A stretch of DNA of 64,000 nucleotides from Bog-473 sp963736525 (GTDB taxonomy: Bacteria; Actinomycetota; Acidimicrobiia; Acidimicrobiales; RAAP-2): contig CAVTPF010000014.1 of the NCBI GenBank assembly GCA_963736525.1, positions 1 to 64,000 on the forward strand, given 5' to 3'. The notes under the pieces were generated by a model. That model saw only the letters and a program-made list of their open reading frames with translations. It made no database searches and was not told where the DNA came from. This document shows positions 39,713 to 47,544 of this stretch, in pieces (the stretch's first letter is position 1; the number at the start of each line of letters is the position of its first letter). Position numbers and translations under genes: made by a program.

Positions 39713-40894
39713 GTGGCCGCCGCCCCGTCCGCCACCGGCCCCCTCGGCGGGGTCACCGTCCTCGACCTCTCGACGGTCGGGCCGGCCGCGCGTTGCACCC
39801 GCCTGCTCGCGGACTACGGCGCGCGGGTCGTCAAGGTCGGTCCCGTGCCGTCGGCCGACGCGTCACCGATTGAGCCGCCCTACTTCGCCTACAGCGGGCA
39901 CCGCGGCATGAGCAGGGTCCAGCTCGACCTCAAGGATGGCGACGGCACCGAGGCCTTCCTGGCCCTGGCCTCGGCGGCCGACGTGATCGTCGAGAGCTTC
40001 CGGCCCGGCGTGGTCGACCGGATGGGCATCGGCTACGAGGCGGTGCACGCCCGGAACCCCCGGATCGTGTACTGCTCGACCAGCGGGTACGGCCAGGACG
40101 GCCCGCACGCGCGATGGGCCGGCCACGACATCGACTATCTCGCCGTGGGCGGGTACCTCGCCATGAGCACGCCGGGGCAGGAGGGCGCCCCCCCCCTCCC
40201 GGGCGCGACGGTGGCCGACGCGGCCGCCGGCGGGATGCAGGCGGCGCTCGCCATCACGGTCGCACTGGTCAACCGCAGCGGCACCGGGCGCGGCGCCTAT
40301 CTCGACGTGTCGGTGGCCGAGGGAGTCCTGTGGCTCATGTCCCTCTCCCTCGACGAGCAGCTGGCGCTGGGCGGCGCCATCGGACCCGGGCACGACATCC
40401 TCTCGGGCCGCTACGCCTGCTACGCGACGTATCGCACCGGCGACGCCAGGTGGGTGGCCGTCGGCGCCATCGAGGCCAAGTTCTTCGCCAACCTCTGCCG
40501 GGAGCTGGGCTGTCCGGAGCTGGCGGCGTCGCAGCTCGACGACGACGCCCAGCCCGCCATCCGCGCCGCGTTCGCGGCGGCCTTCGCCACCCGCACCCGC
40601 GACGAGTGGGTGGAGGCGCTGGCCGGCGCCGACACCTGCGTCGCCCCCGTCCTCGACGTCGACGAGGTGGCCGCGCACCCGCAGTTCGCCGCCCGCGGCA
40701 CCGTGGGATCGGCCACTCACCCGACCCGCGGGGACCTGCGCCAGCTCGCCCCGTTGCTGGCCGGCATGGTCCGGCCCGACGGGGCGTCGCCCCTGCCCGA
40801 CCCCTCGCAGACCGACACCGAGCACCTCTTGAAGGAGGCCGGCGTCGACGGCGAGACGGTGGCCCGCTGGATGGCGAGGGGGGTCGTGGCGTGA
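39713..40894 (+). CDS. CaiB/BaiF family (class III) CoA-transferase or acyl-CoA racemase
   Basis: 393 residues. Typical family opening GPLGGVTVLDLSTVGPAARC, GARVVKVG, YCSTSGYGQDGP, and the active-site aspartate region WAGHDIDYLAVGG. Members transfer CoA between acids or epimerise 2-methylacyl-CoA (AMACR). In this module either charging a substrate acid or fixing the stereochemistry of a methyl-branched CoA ester for the dehydrogenases fits. GTG start 39713 lies directly after the preceding stop, and its TGA overlaps the next GTG (GTGA). Confidence 0.93.
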   Translation: MAAAPSATGPLGGVTVLDLSTVGPAARCTRLLADYGARVVKVGPVPSADASPIEPPYFAYSGHRGMSRVQLDLKDGDGTEAFLALASAADVIVESFRPGVVDRMGIGYEAVHARNPRIVYCSTSGYGQDGPHARWAGHDIDYLAVGGYLAMSTPGQEGAPPLPGATVADAAAGGMQAALAITVALVNRSGTGRGAYLDVSVAEGVLWLMSLSLDEQLALGGAIGPGHDILSGRYACYATYRTGDARWVAVGAIEAKFFANLCRELGCPELAASQLDDDAQPAIRAAFAAAFATRTRDEWVEALAGADTCVAPVLDVDEVAAHPQFAARGTVGSATHPTRGDLRQLAPLLAGMVRPDGASPLPDPSQTDTEHLLKEAGVDGETVARWMARGVVA

Positions 40895-41412
40895 CGGCGG
40901 AGGAGGCACTGGCCGGGGCTCTCGCCCTCGTCGGCCAGGAGCAGTACCACGAGGTGGGCGAGTTCCCCGTGGAGCGCGGGTACGTCTGGACGTCGTGTGC
41001 CTCGGTCGAGAACGGCAATCCGCTCTTCTGGGACGACGAGGTGGCCGCTGCGCTCACCGGAGGGCCGGTGGCGCCCCCTTCCATGGTCTCGGTCTGGTTC
41101 CGACCGCATCACTGGGCCCCGGACCGCACCGGCCAGGCGTTGCCGCTGCAAGTGCACTTCGACATGAAGGAGCGCTTCGGCCTCCCCGAGGCCGTTATGA
41201 CCGACAACACCATTGAGTTCCACGCGCCCGTGCGCATGGGCGACGTGCTGCGCACGTACCAGGTGCTGCGCTCGGTGAGCGAGGAGAAGACGACCAGGCT
41301 CGGGACGGGCCGGTTCTGGGTGATCGACGTCGTCTACACGAACCAGGAGGGCGAGCTCGTGGCAGTGGAGTCCTACACCGGGTTCGGTTACAAGCGGGGC
41401 GAGGGGGCATGA
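40891..41412 (+). CDS. MaoC-like dehydratase, N-terminal-type subunit
   Basis: 173 residues, single hot-dog domain of the FAS1-like dehydratase type (GYVWTSCASVENGNPLFWDD, GGPVAPPSMVSVWFRP, MTDNTIEFHAPVRMGD). It lacks an obvious catalytic Asp/His pair and probably pairs with the next gene product, as in two-gene heteromeric enoyl-CoA hydratases of actinobacteria. Overlaps the CoA-transferase gene (GTGA) and the next gene (ATGA). Confidence 0.88.
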   Translation: MTAEEALAGALALVGQEQYHEVGEFPVERGYVWTSCASVENGNPLFWDDEVAAALTGGPVAPPSMVSVWFRPHHWAPDRTGQALPLQVHFDMKERFGLPEAVMTDNTIEFHAPVRMGDVLRTYQVLRSVSEEKTTRLGTGRFWVIDVVYTNQEGELVAVESYTGFGYKRGEGA

Positions 41413-41912
41413 CCGTCGCCGTCGCCCCGCGCCTCTTGTTCGACGACGTCGCCGCCGGTGACGAGCTGCCCGTCCTCGAGTACGAGGTCAGCGCCACCAC
41501 CGTCGTGCTGGGCGCGCTGGCCACGCGCGACTGGCGCCCGATGCACCACGACAAGGACTTCGCCGTCCACCGCAACGGGACCAGGGACATCTTCTTGAAC
41601 ACGCCGAACCAGGCGGCCTGGTTCGAGCGGTACCTCACGGACTGGAGCGGGCCGCACGGCAGGTTGGCGCGGGTCACCTTCAGGATGTTGGGATCGGTCT
41701 TTCCCGGCGACACCATGTCCCTGCGCGGCGTGGTGGAGTCGACCGAGGTGGACGAGGCCGGGTGTGGATTCGCCAACGTGGCCGTGACCCTGTCCGTGGG
41801 CGACGACATCAAAACGACGTGCGCCGCCCGCATCGCGCTGCCCCGCAGCGTGGACGACAACCCGTGGGCACGCCGCGGCGACCAGTGGCGGCCCTCGCCG
41901 GCGCAGGCGTGA
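41409..41912 (+). CDS. MaoC-like enoyl-CoA hydratase, catalytic-type subunit
   Basis: 167 residues, hot-dog fold with the hydratase-2 motif ATRDWRPMHHDKDFA carrying the candidate catalytic Asp and His. Adds water to trans-2-enoyl-CoA made by the adjacent dehydrogenases. ATG 41409 overlaps the preceding stop (ATGA), supporting a 1:1 complex with that subunit. The second acyl-CoA dehydrogenase follows after 39 bases. Confidence 0.9.
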   Translation: MTVAVAPRLLFDDVAAGDELPVLEYEVSATTVVLGALATRDWRPMHHDKDFAVHRNGTRDIFLNTPNQAAWFERYLTDWSGPHGRLARVTFRMLGSVFPGDTMSLRGVVESTEVDEAGCGFANVAVTLSVGDDIKTTCAARIALPRSVDDNPWARRGDQWRPSPAQA

Positions 41913-41951
41913 CAGTCGTACCCGTGCAACGATCACGAAAGAGGCCATGAG

Positions 41952-43079
41952 GTGCTGGACCTAGATTTCGACCAGGAACAGGAGCTGTTGCGCCAGACGG
42001 TGCGCGACGTGCTCGGGCGTTACTGCCCGCTGGACGTCGTCCGCGCCATGGAGGACGACCCGGTCGGGTATCCGGCACCGCTGTGGGCGCAGCTGGGTGA
42101 GCTCGACCTCGTCGGGCTGCTGCTCCCCGAGGAGCACGGAGGTTCGGCGATGTCACTGCTCGAGGGGGTGGCGCTCTACGAGGAGCTGGGTCGTGCGCTC
42201 GCCCCGACCCCGCACTTCGTGAGCGCCGTCATGAGCGGCGGCGTCTTGGCGGCGGCGGGGAGCGTTGCGCAGAAGGACCGGTGGCTCCGCCCGGTGGCCG
42301 CGGGGGAGGCGATCCTGACCCCGGCCTGGCTCGAGCCCGAGAACGGGTTCTCGCCGCTCGGCGTCGAGGTACGCGCCGAGCCCCACGGAACCGGCTTCCG
42401 GCTCAGCGGCGTGAAGCGGCACGTCGCCTTCGCCGCCGCCGCCGACCGACTGGTCGTCCTCGCCCGCACCGGCGAGGAGGCCGACCACATCGACCTCTTC
42501 CTGGTGGACCCGGCGGGAGCGGGCGTGGGCCTGCGCCAGCAATACACCATCTCCTCCGACTGCCAGTACGAGGTCACGCTCGCCGACGTCGAGGTGCGCG
42601 CGGACGACCGTATCGGGGCGCCGGGCAGCGGCTGGGCCACCTGGCAGGAGGTGCTCCAGCCCGGGTTGGTGCTGTTGGCGGCCCAGGCGGTGGGTGGGGC
42701 GCGCTACGCGCTGGAGATCACGACCCAGTACGCCAAGGACCGCCGGCAGTTCGACAAACCGCTGGGCGCCTTCCAGGCGTTGGCTCACTACCTGGCCGAC
42801 GCGGTCACCACCCTCGACGGTGCCGAGCAGCTCGTTCACGAGGCGGCCTGGGCGGGGGCGAGCGGCCGGCCGCTGACCTCGTTGGCGCCGATGGCCAAGC
42901 TGTTCGCCTGTACGACCTTCCGCGACATCACGGCGATGGCCCAGCAGGTGTTCGGCGGTATCGGGTTCACGCTCGACTTCGACATCCAGCTCTACTTCCG
43001 GCGGGCCAAGCAGCAGCAGCTGATGTGGGCCAACGACCGGGCTCTCGAGGACGCAGTGGCGAGCGCGCTGCTCGACTGA
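41952..43079 (+). CDS. Acyl-CoA dehydrogenase (second of pair)
   Basis: 375 residues. LDFDQEQELLRQTVRDVLGR at the N-terminus, GGSAMSLLEGVALYEELGRA, and the C-terminal helical domain with YAKDRRQFDKPLGAFQAL and QQVFGGIGFTLDFDIQLYFRR. Diverges from the first dehydrogenase in the FAD-binding middle region, as expected for a partner subunit. GTG 41952 is the only in-frame start near the conserved N-terminus. Last gene of the module, ending at a C8G8 palindrome before a convergent gene. Confidence 0.92.
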   Translation: MLDLDFDQEQELLRQTVRDVLGRYCPLDVVRAMEDDPVGYPAPLWAQLGELDLVGLLLPEEHGGSAMSLLEGVALYEELGRALAPTPHFVSAVMSGGVLAAAGSVAQKDRWLRPVAAGEAILTPAWLEPENGFSPLGVEVRAEPHGTGFRLSGVKRHVAFAAAADRLVVLARTGEEADHIDLFLVDPAGAGVGLRQQYTISSDCQYEVTLADVEVRADDRIGAPGSGWATWQEVLQPGLVLLAAQAVGGARYALEITTQYAKDRRQFDKPLGAFQALAHYLADAVTTLDGAEQLVHEAAWAGASGRPLTSLAPMAKLFACTTFRDITAMAQQVFGGIGFTLDFDIQLYFRRAKQQQLMWANDRALEDAVASALLD

Positions 43080-43103
43080 CGGCCCGGGTCCGCGATGGCC
43101 CCA

Positions 43104-43119
43104 CCCCCCCCGGGGGGGG
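43104..43119. repeat. C8G8 perfect palindrome between convergent genes
   Basis: Eight C followed by eight G in the 41-base gap between the acyl-CoA dehydrogenase and LLM oxidoreductase stops. It could act as a compact hairpin terminator (6-bp stem, 4-base loop), but homopolymer runs are also prone to sequencing error. Confidence 0.6.
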
Positions 43120-43120
43120 A

Positions 43121-43999
43121 TCACCCCGCGTAGCGCTCGGCGATCCGCTCGAAGGCCGTCCTGTCGCCCGCATAGGGCCCGGTCTGCGCCGGATGGTGGA
43201 GCACGAACTGGTCGAAGCCCAGCTCTTCGAAGGGTCCGACCAGCTCCTCGAAACGGCCGATCGAATCGATCACGGGCTCGGTGGGCGTCCACAGCATCAC
43301 CTTGCCCAGCGTGGAGGGATCCCGGCCGGCGGATCGGCAGGCGGCGTCGAGCAGTGGGAGCTGGCGCCGCACGGCGTGCTGCACGGTGTCAGGCGTGCGC
43401 GGCCCGGACCCCGTCGGGCCGATGGTGACCCACCGGCGGCCGTGGGCGGCGGCCAGCCGCAGACCCCTGGGCCCGCCGGCGGCGACGGTCAACGGGAGCG
43501 GTTGCTGCACCGCACCCGGCGTGCTGGGAGCCTCGTTGGCCGCGTAGTGCGTGGTCCGCACGGTCGTGCGTGCGGCCGGCTTCCCCTCGACGATCGGCCG
43601 CAAGACCTGCAGGAACTCTTCGAAGCGCGTCAGCCGCTCCGCCGGTGTCCACGGCTCCTGCCCGAGCGCGGCGGCGTCGAGGCCCTCGCTTCCCGGACCG
43701 AGGCCGAGGTCGAGGCGGCCTCCGCTCAGGTCGTCGAGGGTGATCGCCTCACGGGCGAGGGTGACCGGGTGCCGGAAATTCGGCGTGGCGACGAGCGGCC
43801 CCAGCCTGATGCGCCCGGTGACGGCGGCCGCGGCGGCCAGGACCGGGACGGCGGCGTGCCACGGCCCGTCCGGCATGCCGCCCCACCGGACGTGGTCGTA
43901 GGTCCATGCGGTGCAGAACCCCACGCCGTCGGCCCACTGCCACTGGCGCCGAGCCTCGTCCCACCGGTCGGTGGGCAGGATCACCAGGCCGACGCGCAC
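43121..43999 (-). CDS. LLM-class (F420-dependent-type) flavin oxidoreductase
   Basis: 292 residues, luciferase-like TIM barrel. VRVGLVILPTDRWDEARRQW, RIRLGPLVATPNFRHPVTLA and DDLSGGRLDLGLGPGSEG are typical of F420-dependent actinobacterial members, where cofactor F420 or FMN is used. Substrate unknown. GTG 43999 gives the normal N-terminus; the longer frame upstream is antisense to the methyltransferase gene and is rejected. Divergent from that gene by 36 bases. Confidence 0.9.
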   Translation of the reverse strand: MRVGLVILPTDRWDEARRQWQWADGVGFCTAWTYDHVRWGGMPDGPWHAAVPVLAAAAAVTGRIRLGPLVATPNFRHPVTLAREAITLDDLSGGRLDLGLGPGSEGLDAAALGQEPWTPAERLTRFEEFLQVLRPIVEGKPAARTTVRTTHYAANEAPSTPGAVQQPLPLTVAAGGPRGLRLAAAHGRRWVTIGPTGSGPRTPDTVQHAVRRQLPLLDAACRSAGRDPSTLGKVMLWTPTEPVIDSIGRFEELVGPFEELGFDQFVLHHPAQTGPYAGDRTAFERIAERYAG

Positions 44000-44035
44000 G
44001 GCACCGAACCTATCCGGGACCGCTACCTTGTCGCC

Positions 44036-44845
44036 GTGGCCAACGAAGCCGAGTGCAAGAGGTGGAACGACGACGCGTGGGCGGCCGCGTGGCTCAAGCG
44101 GGAGCGCCTGACCGAGGCGGTGTCGCCCACTCTGTTGATGGCGGCCGGCGCCCAGCCGGGCCAGCGCGTGTGCGACATCGGCTGCGGTGGGGGCGGGCTG
44201 ACCATCACCCTCGCCGGCGTGGTCGGGTCCGCCGGCCGGGCCGTCGGGATCGACATCTCGGCCCCTCTCCTCGACGTGGCGCGGGAGCGGGCGGGCGAGG
44301 CGGGCGCCGCCAACGCGCACTTCGTGCAGGCAGACGTCCAGACGGACGCGCTGGAGGGCGAGACCTTCGACGTCGCGGTCAGCCAGTTCGGGGTGATGTT
44401 CTTCGACGAGCCCCTGGCGGCGTTCGCCGCCATCCGTCGTCTCCTCACGACGGGCGGTCGCGTCGTCTTCGCCTGCTGGCAGGGCGTCGAGCGCAACCCG
44501 TGGCATGTCGGCACCGTGTTGCGGCCGCTGCTTCCCGCACCGCCGGTGCCCCCGCCGGGGAAGAGCCCCGTGGGCCCGTTCGCCCTCGGGGACGACGAGT
44601 ACGTCCGGGAGATCCTGGAGGGGGCGGGTTTCGGCGCCGTGGATGGCACGCCCCACGAGGCGACCGTGCGCGCACCCGCCAGTGCGGTGGTCGATCGTTC
44701 GCTCCTCCTGCTCATGGGCGTCCCCTCCACCAGCGAGGACGAGGCGCGCGCGCTGGTGGAGCGCCACCTCGAACGCTTCGCCGTGGGGCCCGACCAGTAC
44801 GAGTACCCGCTGGCCTTCAGGGTGTACCGGGCCGTCAACCCGTAG
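44036..44845 (+). CDS. SAM-dependent methyltransferase (class I)
   Basis: 269 residues. SAM motif I VCDIGCGGGGLTITLA, motif II region VGIDIS, and FDVAVSQFGVMFFDEPLAAF typical of UbiE/COQ5-like and other small-molecule methyltransferases. Start is GTG 44036. Substrate unknown. Followed after 30 bases by the DUF3052 gene on the same strand, but no functional link is evident. Confidence 0.88.
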   Translation: MANEAECKRWNDDAWAAAWLKRERLTEAVSPTLLMAAGAQPGQRVCDIGCGGGGLTITLAGVVGSAGRAVGIDISAPLLDVARERAGEAGAANAHFVQADVQTDALEGETFDVAVSQFGVMFFDEPLAAFAAIRRLLTTGGRVVFACWQGVERNPWHVGTVLRPLLPAPPVPPPGKSPVGPFALGDDEYVREILEGAGFGAVDGTPHEATVRAPASAVVDRSLLLLMGVPSTSEDEARALVERHLERFAVGPDQYEYPLAFRVYRAVNP

Positions 44846-44875
44846 CCGGCCCGTCCCGTGTGCTAACCCGGGCCC

Positions 44876-45274
44876 GTGGCCGGGTACAGCGGCACGCCGT
44901 TGCCGAAGAAGCTGGGGATCGCGGCCGGCTCGACGCTCGCGCTGATCGGGGCGCCCGCCGGGCTGATCAGCGGGCTCCCGCCCGGCGTCGCCGTCAGGCG
45001 CCAGGCGCGCGGATCGGCCGACGTCGTGGTGGCCTTCTTCACGCGGCGGGGTGAATTCGAACGACGGATCGGCACGCTGGCCCGGATGATCTACCCCGCG
45101 GGTGGCCTCTGGATCGCCTGGCCCAAGCGCGCGTCCGGCCTCGAGTCGACGGTGGACGAGCATGTCGTGCGCGCGGTCGCGCTGCCGCTCGGCTTGGTCG
45201 ACAACAAGGTGTGTGCCATCGACGAGACGTGGTCCGGGCTCCGCGTCGTCTGGCGGCGAGAACGAAGGACCTGA
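44876..45274 (+). CDS. DUF3052 family protein
   Basis: 132 residues. MAGYSGTPLPKKLGIAAGST is the standard opening of the actinobacterial DUF3052 family, and the Trp-rich PAGGLWIAWPKRASG and C-terminal CAIDETWSGLRVVWRR are also typical. Function unknown; the family is cytoplasmic and small. GTG start 44876. Converges on the signal peptidase gene with 9 bases between stops. Confidence 0.9.
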   Translation: MAGYSGTPLPKKLGIAAGSTLALIGAPAGLISGLPPGVAVRRQARGSADVVVAFFTRRGEFERRIGTLARMIYPAGGLWIAWPKRASGLESTVDEHVVRAVALPLGLVDNKVCAIDETWSGLRVVWRRERRT

Positions 45275-45283
45275 CCGACCCGT

Positions 45284-45943
45284 TCAGAAGAAGGCGAACC
45301 GGCTCAGCGGCCAGATCCGCAGGTCCATCTTGCCGACGATCGTCGATTCGGGCACCGGGCCCCAGTATCTGCTGTCGCACGAGTACTTCCGGTTGTCGCC
45401 CATGACGTAGACGTCGCCCTGGGGGATCCGGTAGGGCTGGCGCAGGGAGTAGGGCTCGCCCGGTGGGCCGGGGAACGTCTCGGTCCGGGCGGCCTCCGGC
45501 AACCAGGGCTCCGGCAGGAGGTGGCCGCCGATGTACACCCGTCCACCCGCCAGGGAGATGGTCTCGCCCGGCAGGCCGATGACGCGCTTCACGAGGTCCG
45601 CGACGGGCGGTCCCGCGCAGTCCTCGTTGGGGGGCGTGGAGAACACGATGATGTTGCCCCGGTCGACGCCGTGCAGGTGGTAGCTCAGCTTGTCGACGAC
45701 GATGCGGTCCCCGACCTGCAAGGTGGGCTCCATGGAGCCCGACGGAATGGAGTAGGTGGCCACCACGAAGGCCCGCAGCACGATGGCGATGACCACCGCG
45801 ACGACGACGACGCCGAGGAGCTCGACGATCCATCGACCCGGCTTCTCCTCTGTTCGGACGGGGCGTTCCTCGCCCGCCTCCGGGACCGGCGCGTCACCCC
45901 CCGCCGGGGCCGGGGCGTCGCGCGGCCGGTCGTGGGCGTCCAT
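45284..45943 (-). CDS. lepB: Signal peptidase I
   Basis: 219 residues, membrane-bound serine/lysine protease that removes Sec and Tat signal peptides outside the membrane. Pro/Glu-rich cytoplasmic N-terminus, one membrane helix (about 54-74, VVVVAVVIAIVLRAFVV), catalytic Ser in IPSGSMEPTL and catalytic Lys in LVKRVIGLPGE, then MGDNR. ATG 45943 has no Shine-Dalgarno, but TAATAC lies about 11 bases upstream, so a leaderless or near-leaderless transcript is likely. Divergent from the HAD hydrolase gene. Confidence 0.95.
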   Translation of the reverse strand: MDAHDRPRDAPAPAGGDAPVPEAGEERPVRTEEKPGRWIVELLGVVVVAVVIAIVLRAFVVATYSIPSGSMEPTLQVGDRIVVDKLSYHLHGVDRGNIIVFSTPPNEDCAGPPVADLVKRVIGLPGETISLAGGRVYIGGHLLPEPWLPEAARTETFPGPPGEPYSLRQPYRIPQGDVYVMGDNRKYSCDSRYWGPVPESTIVGKMDLRIWPLSRFAFF

Positions 45944-46017
45944 GTGGAGTGCAGTATTACCCGGCGGTGCAGACGCGGCGCGGCGCCCTTGCAGCAGGCG
46001 TGTCACTGCACCGGGAC

Positions 46018-46728
46018 ATGATGTGGTCCGTGGTCGACGCGGTGATCTTCGACTTCTACGGGACGCTGGCCCGGTGGGCCGACGGCCAGCAGTCCAACTA
46101 CGCCACGGTCTTCGCCTCCCATGGCTGTGCGCTGGCGCCCGCCGTCCTCGACGACTACTTCTCCCGCTACGACGGGATCGATCACGTCGACCACTCGGTC
46201 AGCGAGGAGGCCTACGAGCGCTGGGTCAGGACGCGCCTGCACGAGCTCACGACGGCCTGCGGCGTCGACGGTCCCCTGGCCGAGGTGATCATCGACGACC
46301 TGCGCGCCAGCGACCAGGGCCGCATGGTCGCCTACCCGGAGGCGGCCGCAACGCTGTCCTCGCTGCGTGCGGCCGGCCTTGCCGTGGGCGTGTGCTCCAA
46401 CTGGGGCTGGGAGCTCGACGCCTTCCTGCGCGACGTCGGCCTCCTTCACCTCGTGGACTCTGGCGTGACGTCGGCGCGGGCCGGGATGCGCAAGCCACAT
46501 CCCGCCATCTACGCCAAGTCCGCCGAGGCGCTCGGCATCGACCCCCGCCACGCCATGTTCGTCGGCGACTCGTGGGAGCCCGACGTGCGCGGGCCGCGGC
46601 GGGCCGGCATGACGGCGGTGCACGTGTGGCGCGAGGGCGAGCGCCCGGGGCACCGCGCGCCGCCCTTGGAGCCGGGCGACCACCGGGTCGGGGACCTCTC
46701 GGGCGTGCTCGCCTTCATCGGCCTGTAG
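46018..46728 (+). CDS. HAD-superfamily hydrolase
   Basis: 236 residues with the HAD motifs in order: nucleophile DAVIFDFYGTLA, motif II serine region VGVCSNWGW, motif III lysine GMRKPHPAIY and motif IV FVGDSWEPDVRG. A cap domain of about 90 residues follows motif I. Phosphatase or dehalogenase-type substrate unknown. Start ATG 46018 or 46021; the frame extends further upstream but overlaps the lepB promoter. Confidence 0.9.
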   Translation: MMWSVVDAVIFDFYGTLARWADGQQSNYATVFASHGCALAPAVLDDYFSRYDGIDHVDHSVSEEAYERWVRTRLHELTTACGVDGPLAEVIIDDLRASDQGRMVAYPEAAATLSSLRAAGLAVGVCSNWGWELDAFLRDVGLLHLVDSGVTSARAGMRKPHPAIYAKSAEALGIDPRHAMFVGDSWEPDVRGPRRAGMTAVHVWREGERPGHRAPPLEPGDHRVGDLSGVLAFIGL

Positions 46729-46749
46729 CCGGTTTATCCTCCGAACGTG

Positions 46750-46947
46750 ATGCGGGGCTCCGTCCGCGAGGCAGCGTTGCTGTCCCCGATGCTGCGGCGG
46801 CGGCTGACCCCGGCTGCCATGGCCGTCACCCACGCGTGTTCGGTCCTCGCCGCCGCCCTCGTCGCCTTCCTCGGGCTGCGCCTCCGGCCCGCCGCGTCCC
46901 TGGTCGAGGCGGGCCCGGTCTCGGTGCCCGCCCCGGCCGAGCTGTAG
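46750..46947 (+). CDS. Possible small membrane protein
   Basis: 65 residues from ATG 46750. Arg-rich start, then one hydrophobic stretch (about 23-45, MAVTHACSVLAAALVAFLGL) and a Pro/Ala tail. No good ribosome site and no recognised family. It occupies most of the 289-base gap between the HAD gene and the hydantoinase remnant. It may be non-coding; the case rests only on an open frame and a plausible membrane segment. Confidence 0.2.
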   Translation: MRGSVREAALLSPMLRRRLTPAAMAVTHACSVLAAALVAFLGLRLRPAASLVEAGPVSVPAPAEL

Positions 46948-47017
46948 GGACCGGGCGGGCATCCGCTGGGCCCTGGCGGGCCGGTCCCGAACGCTCTCGT
47001 CGTAGGGAGGGCAGTCC

Positions 47018-47532
47018 ATGACCAGAACAGACACGGGGATCGACGTGGTGACGGCCGAGGTCATCCGCTCCGCCATGGAGACCGTCTGCTTCGAAATGGC
47101 GGAGCATGTCTCGCGGACGGCGACCACGCCGATCCTCAACCAGAGCAACGAGCGGAACGCGACCATCATGGACGCACAGGGGCGGCTCTCGGCGCTGTCG
47201 GTGGGCATTCCGCAGTTCATGCTCAGCTCGACGTTGCCGGTGCGGTTCGCCATCGACTTCTTCGGGGACGCCTCCACCCGGGTGACGTCATCGTGGCCAA
47301 CGATCCGTACCACGGGGGTGGGCACCTCCCGGACTTCAATGTCTTCGCTCCGGTCTTCTCGTCCGAGGGAGAGCTGTTGCTCATCGCGTCCATCCAGTGC
47401 CATCACGGGGATACGGGTGGTGCGGTCGCCGGTGGCTACAACACGATGGCGACCGACATCTACGCCGAACGAGGACGACAGGGCCACCGCCCACGGGGCG
47501 GGCGACTGATGATTGAGGTCGCCCCGAATTGA
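47018..47532 (+). pseudogene. Hydantoinase B/oxoprolinase subunit, frameshifted and truncated
   Basis: The first frame (from ATG 47018) reads as the N-terminus of HyuB/5-oxoprolinase B: VVTAEVIRSAMETVCFEMAE, IMDAQGRLSALSVGIPQF. Near 47272 the homology jumps to another frame, HPGDVIVANDPYHGGGHLPD then LLLIASIQCHHGDTGGAVAGG, and ends at a stop at 47532 after about 170 residues. The intact protein is about 520-600 residues, so both a frameshift and loss of the C-terminal two-thirds occurred. No hydantoinase A gene is nearby. The truncation abuts the opposing acyl-CoA ligase gene. Confidence 0.85.
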
Positions 47533-47544
47533 GGGCAGCGCCGC

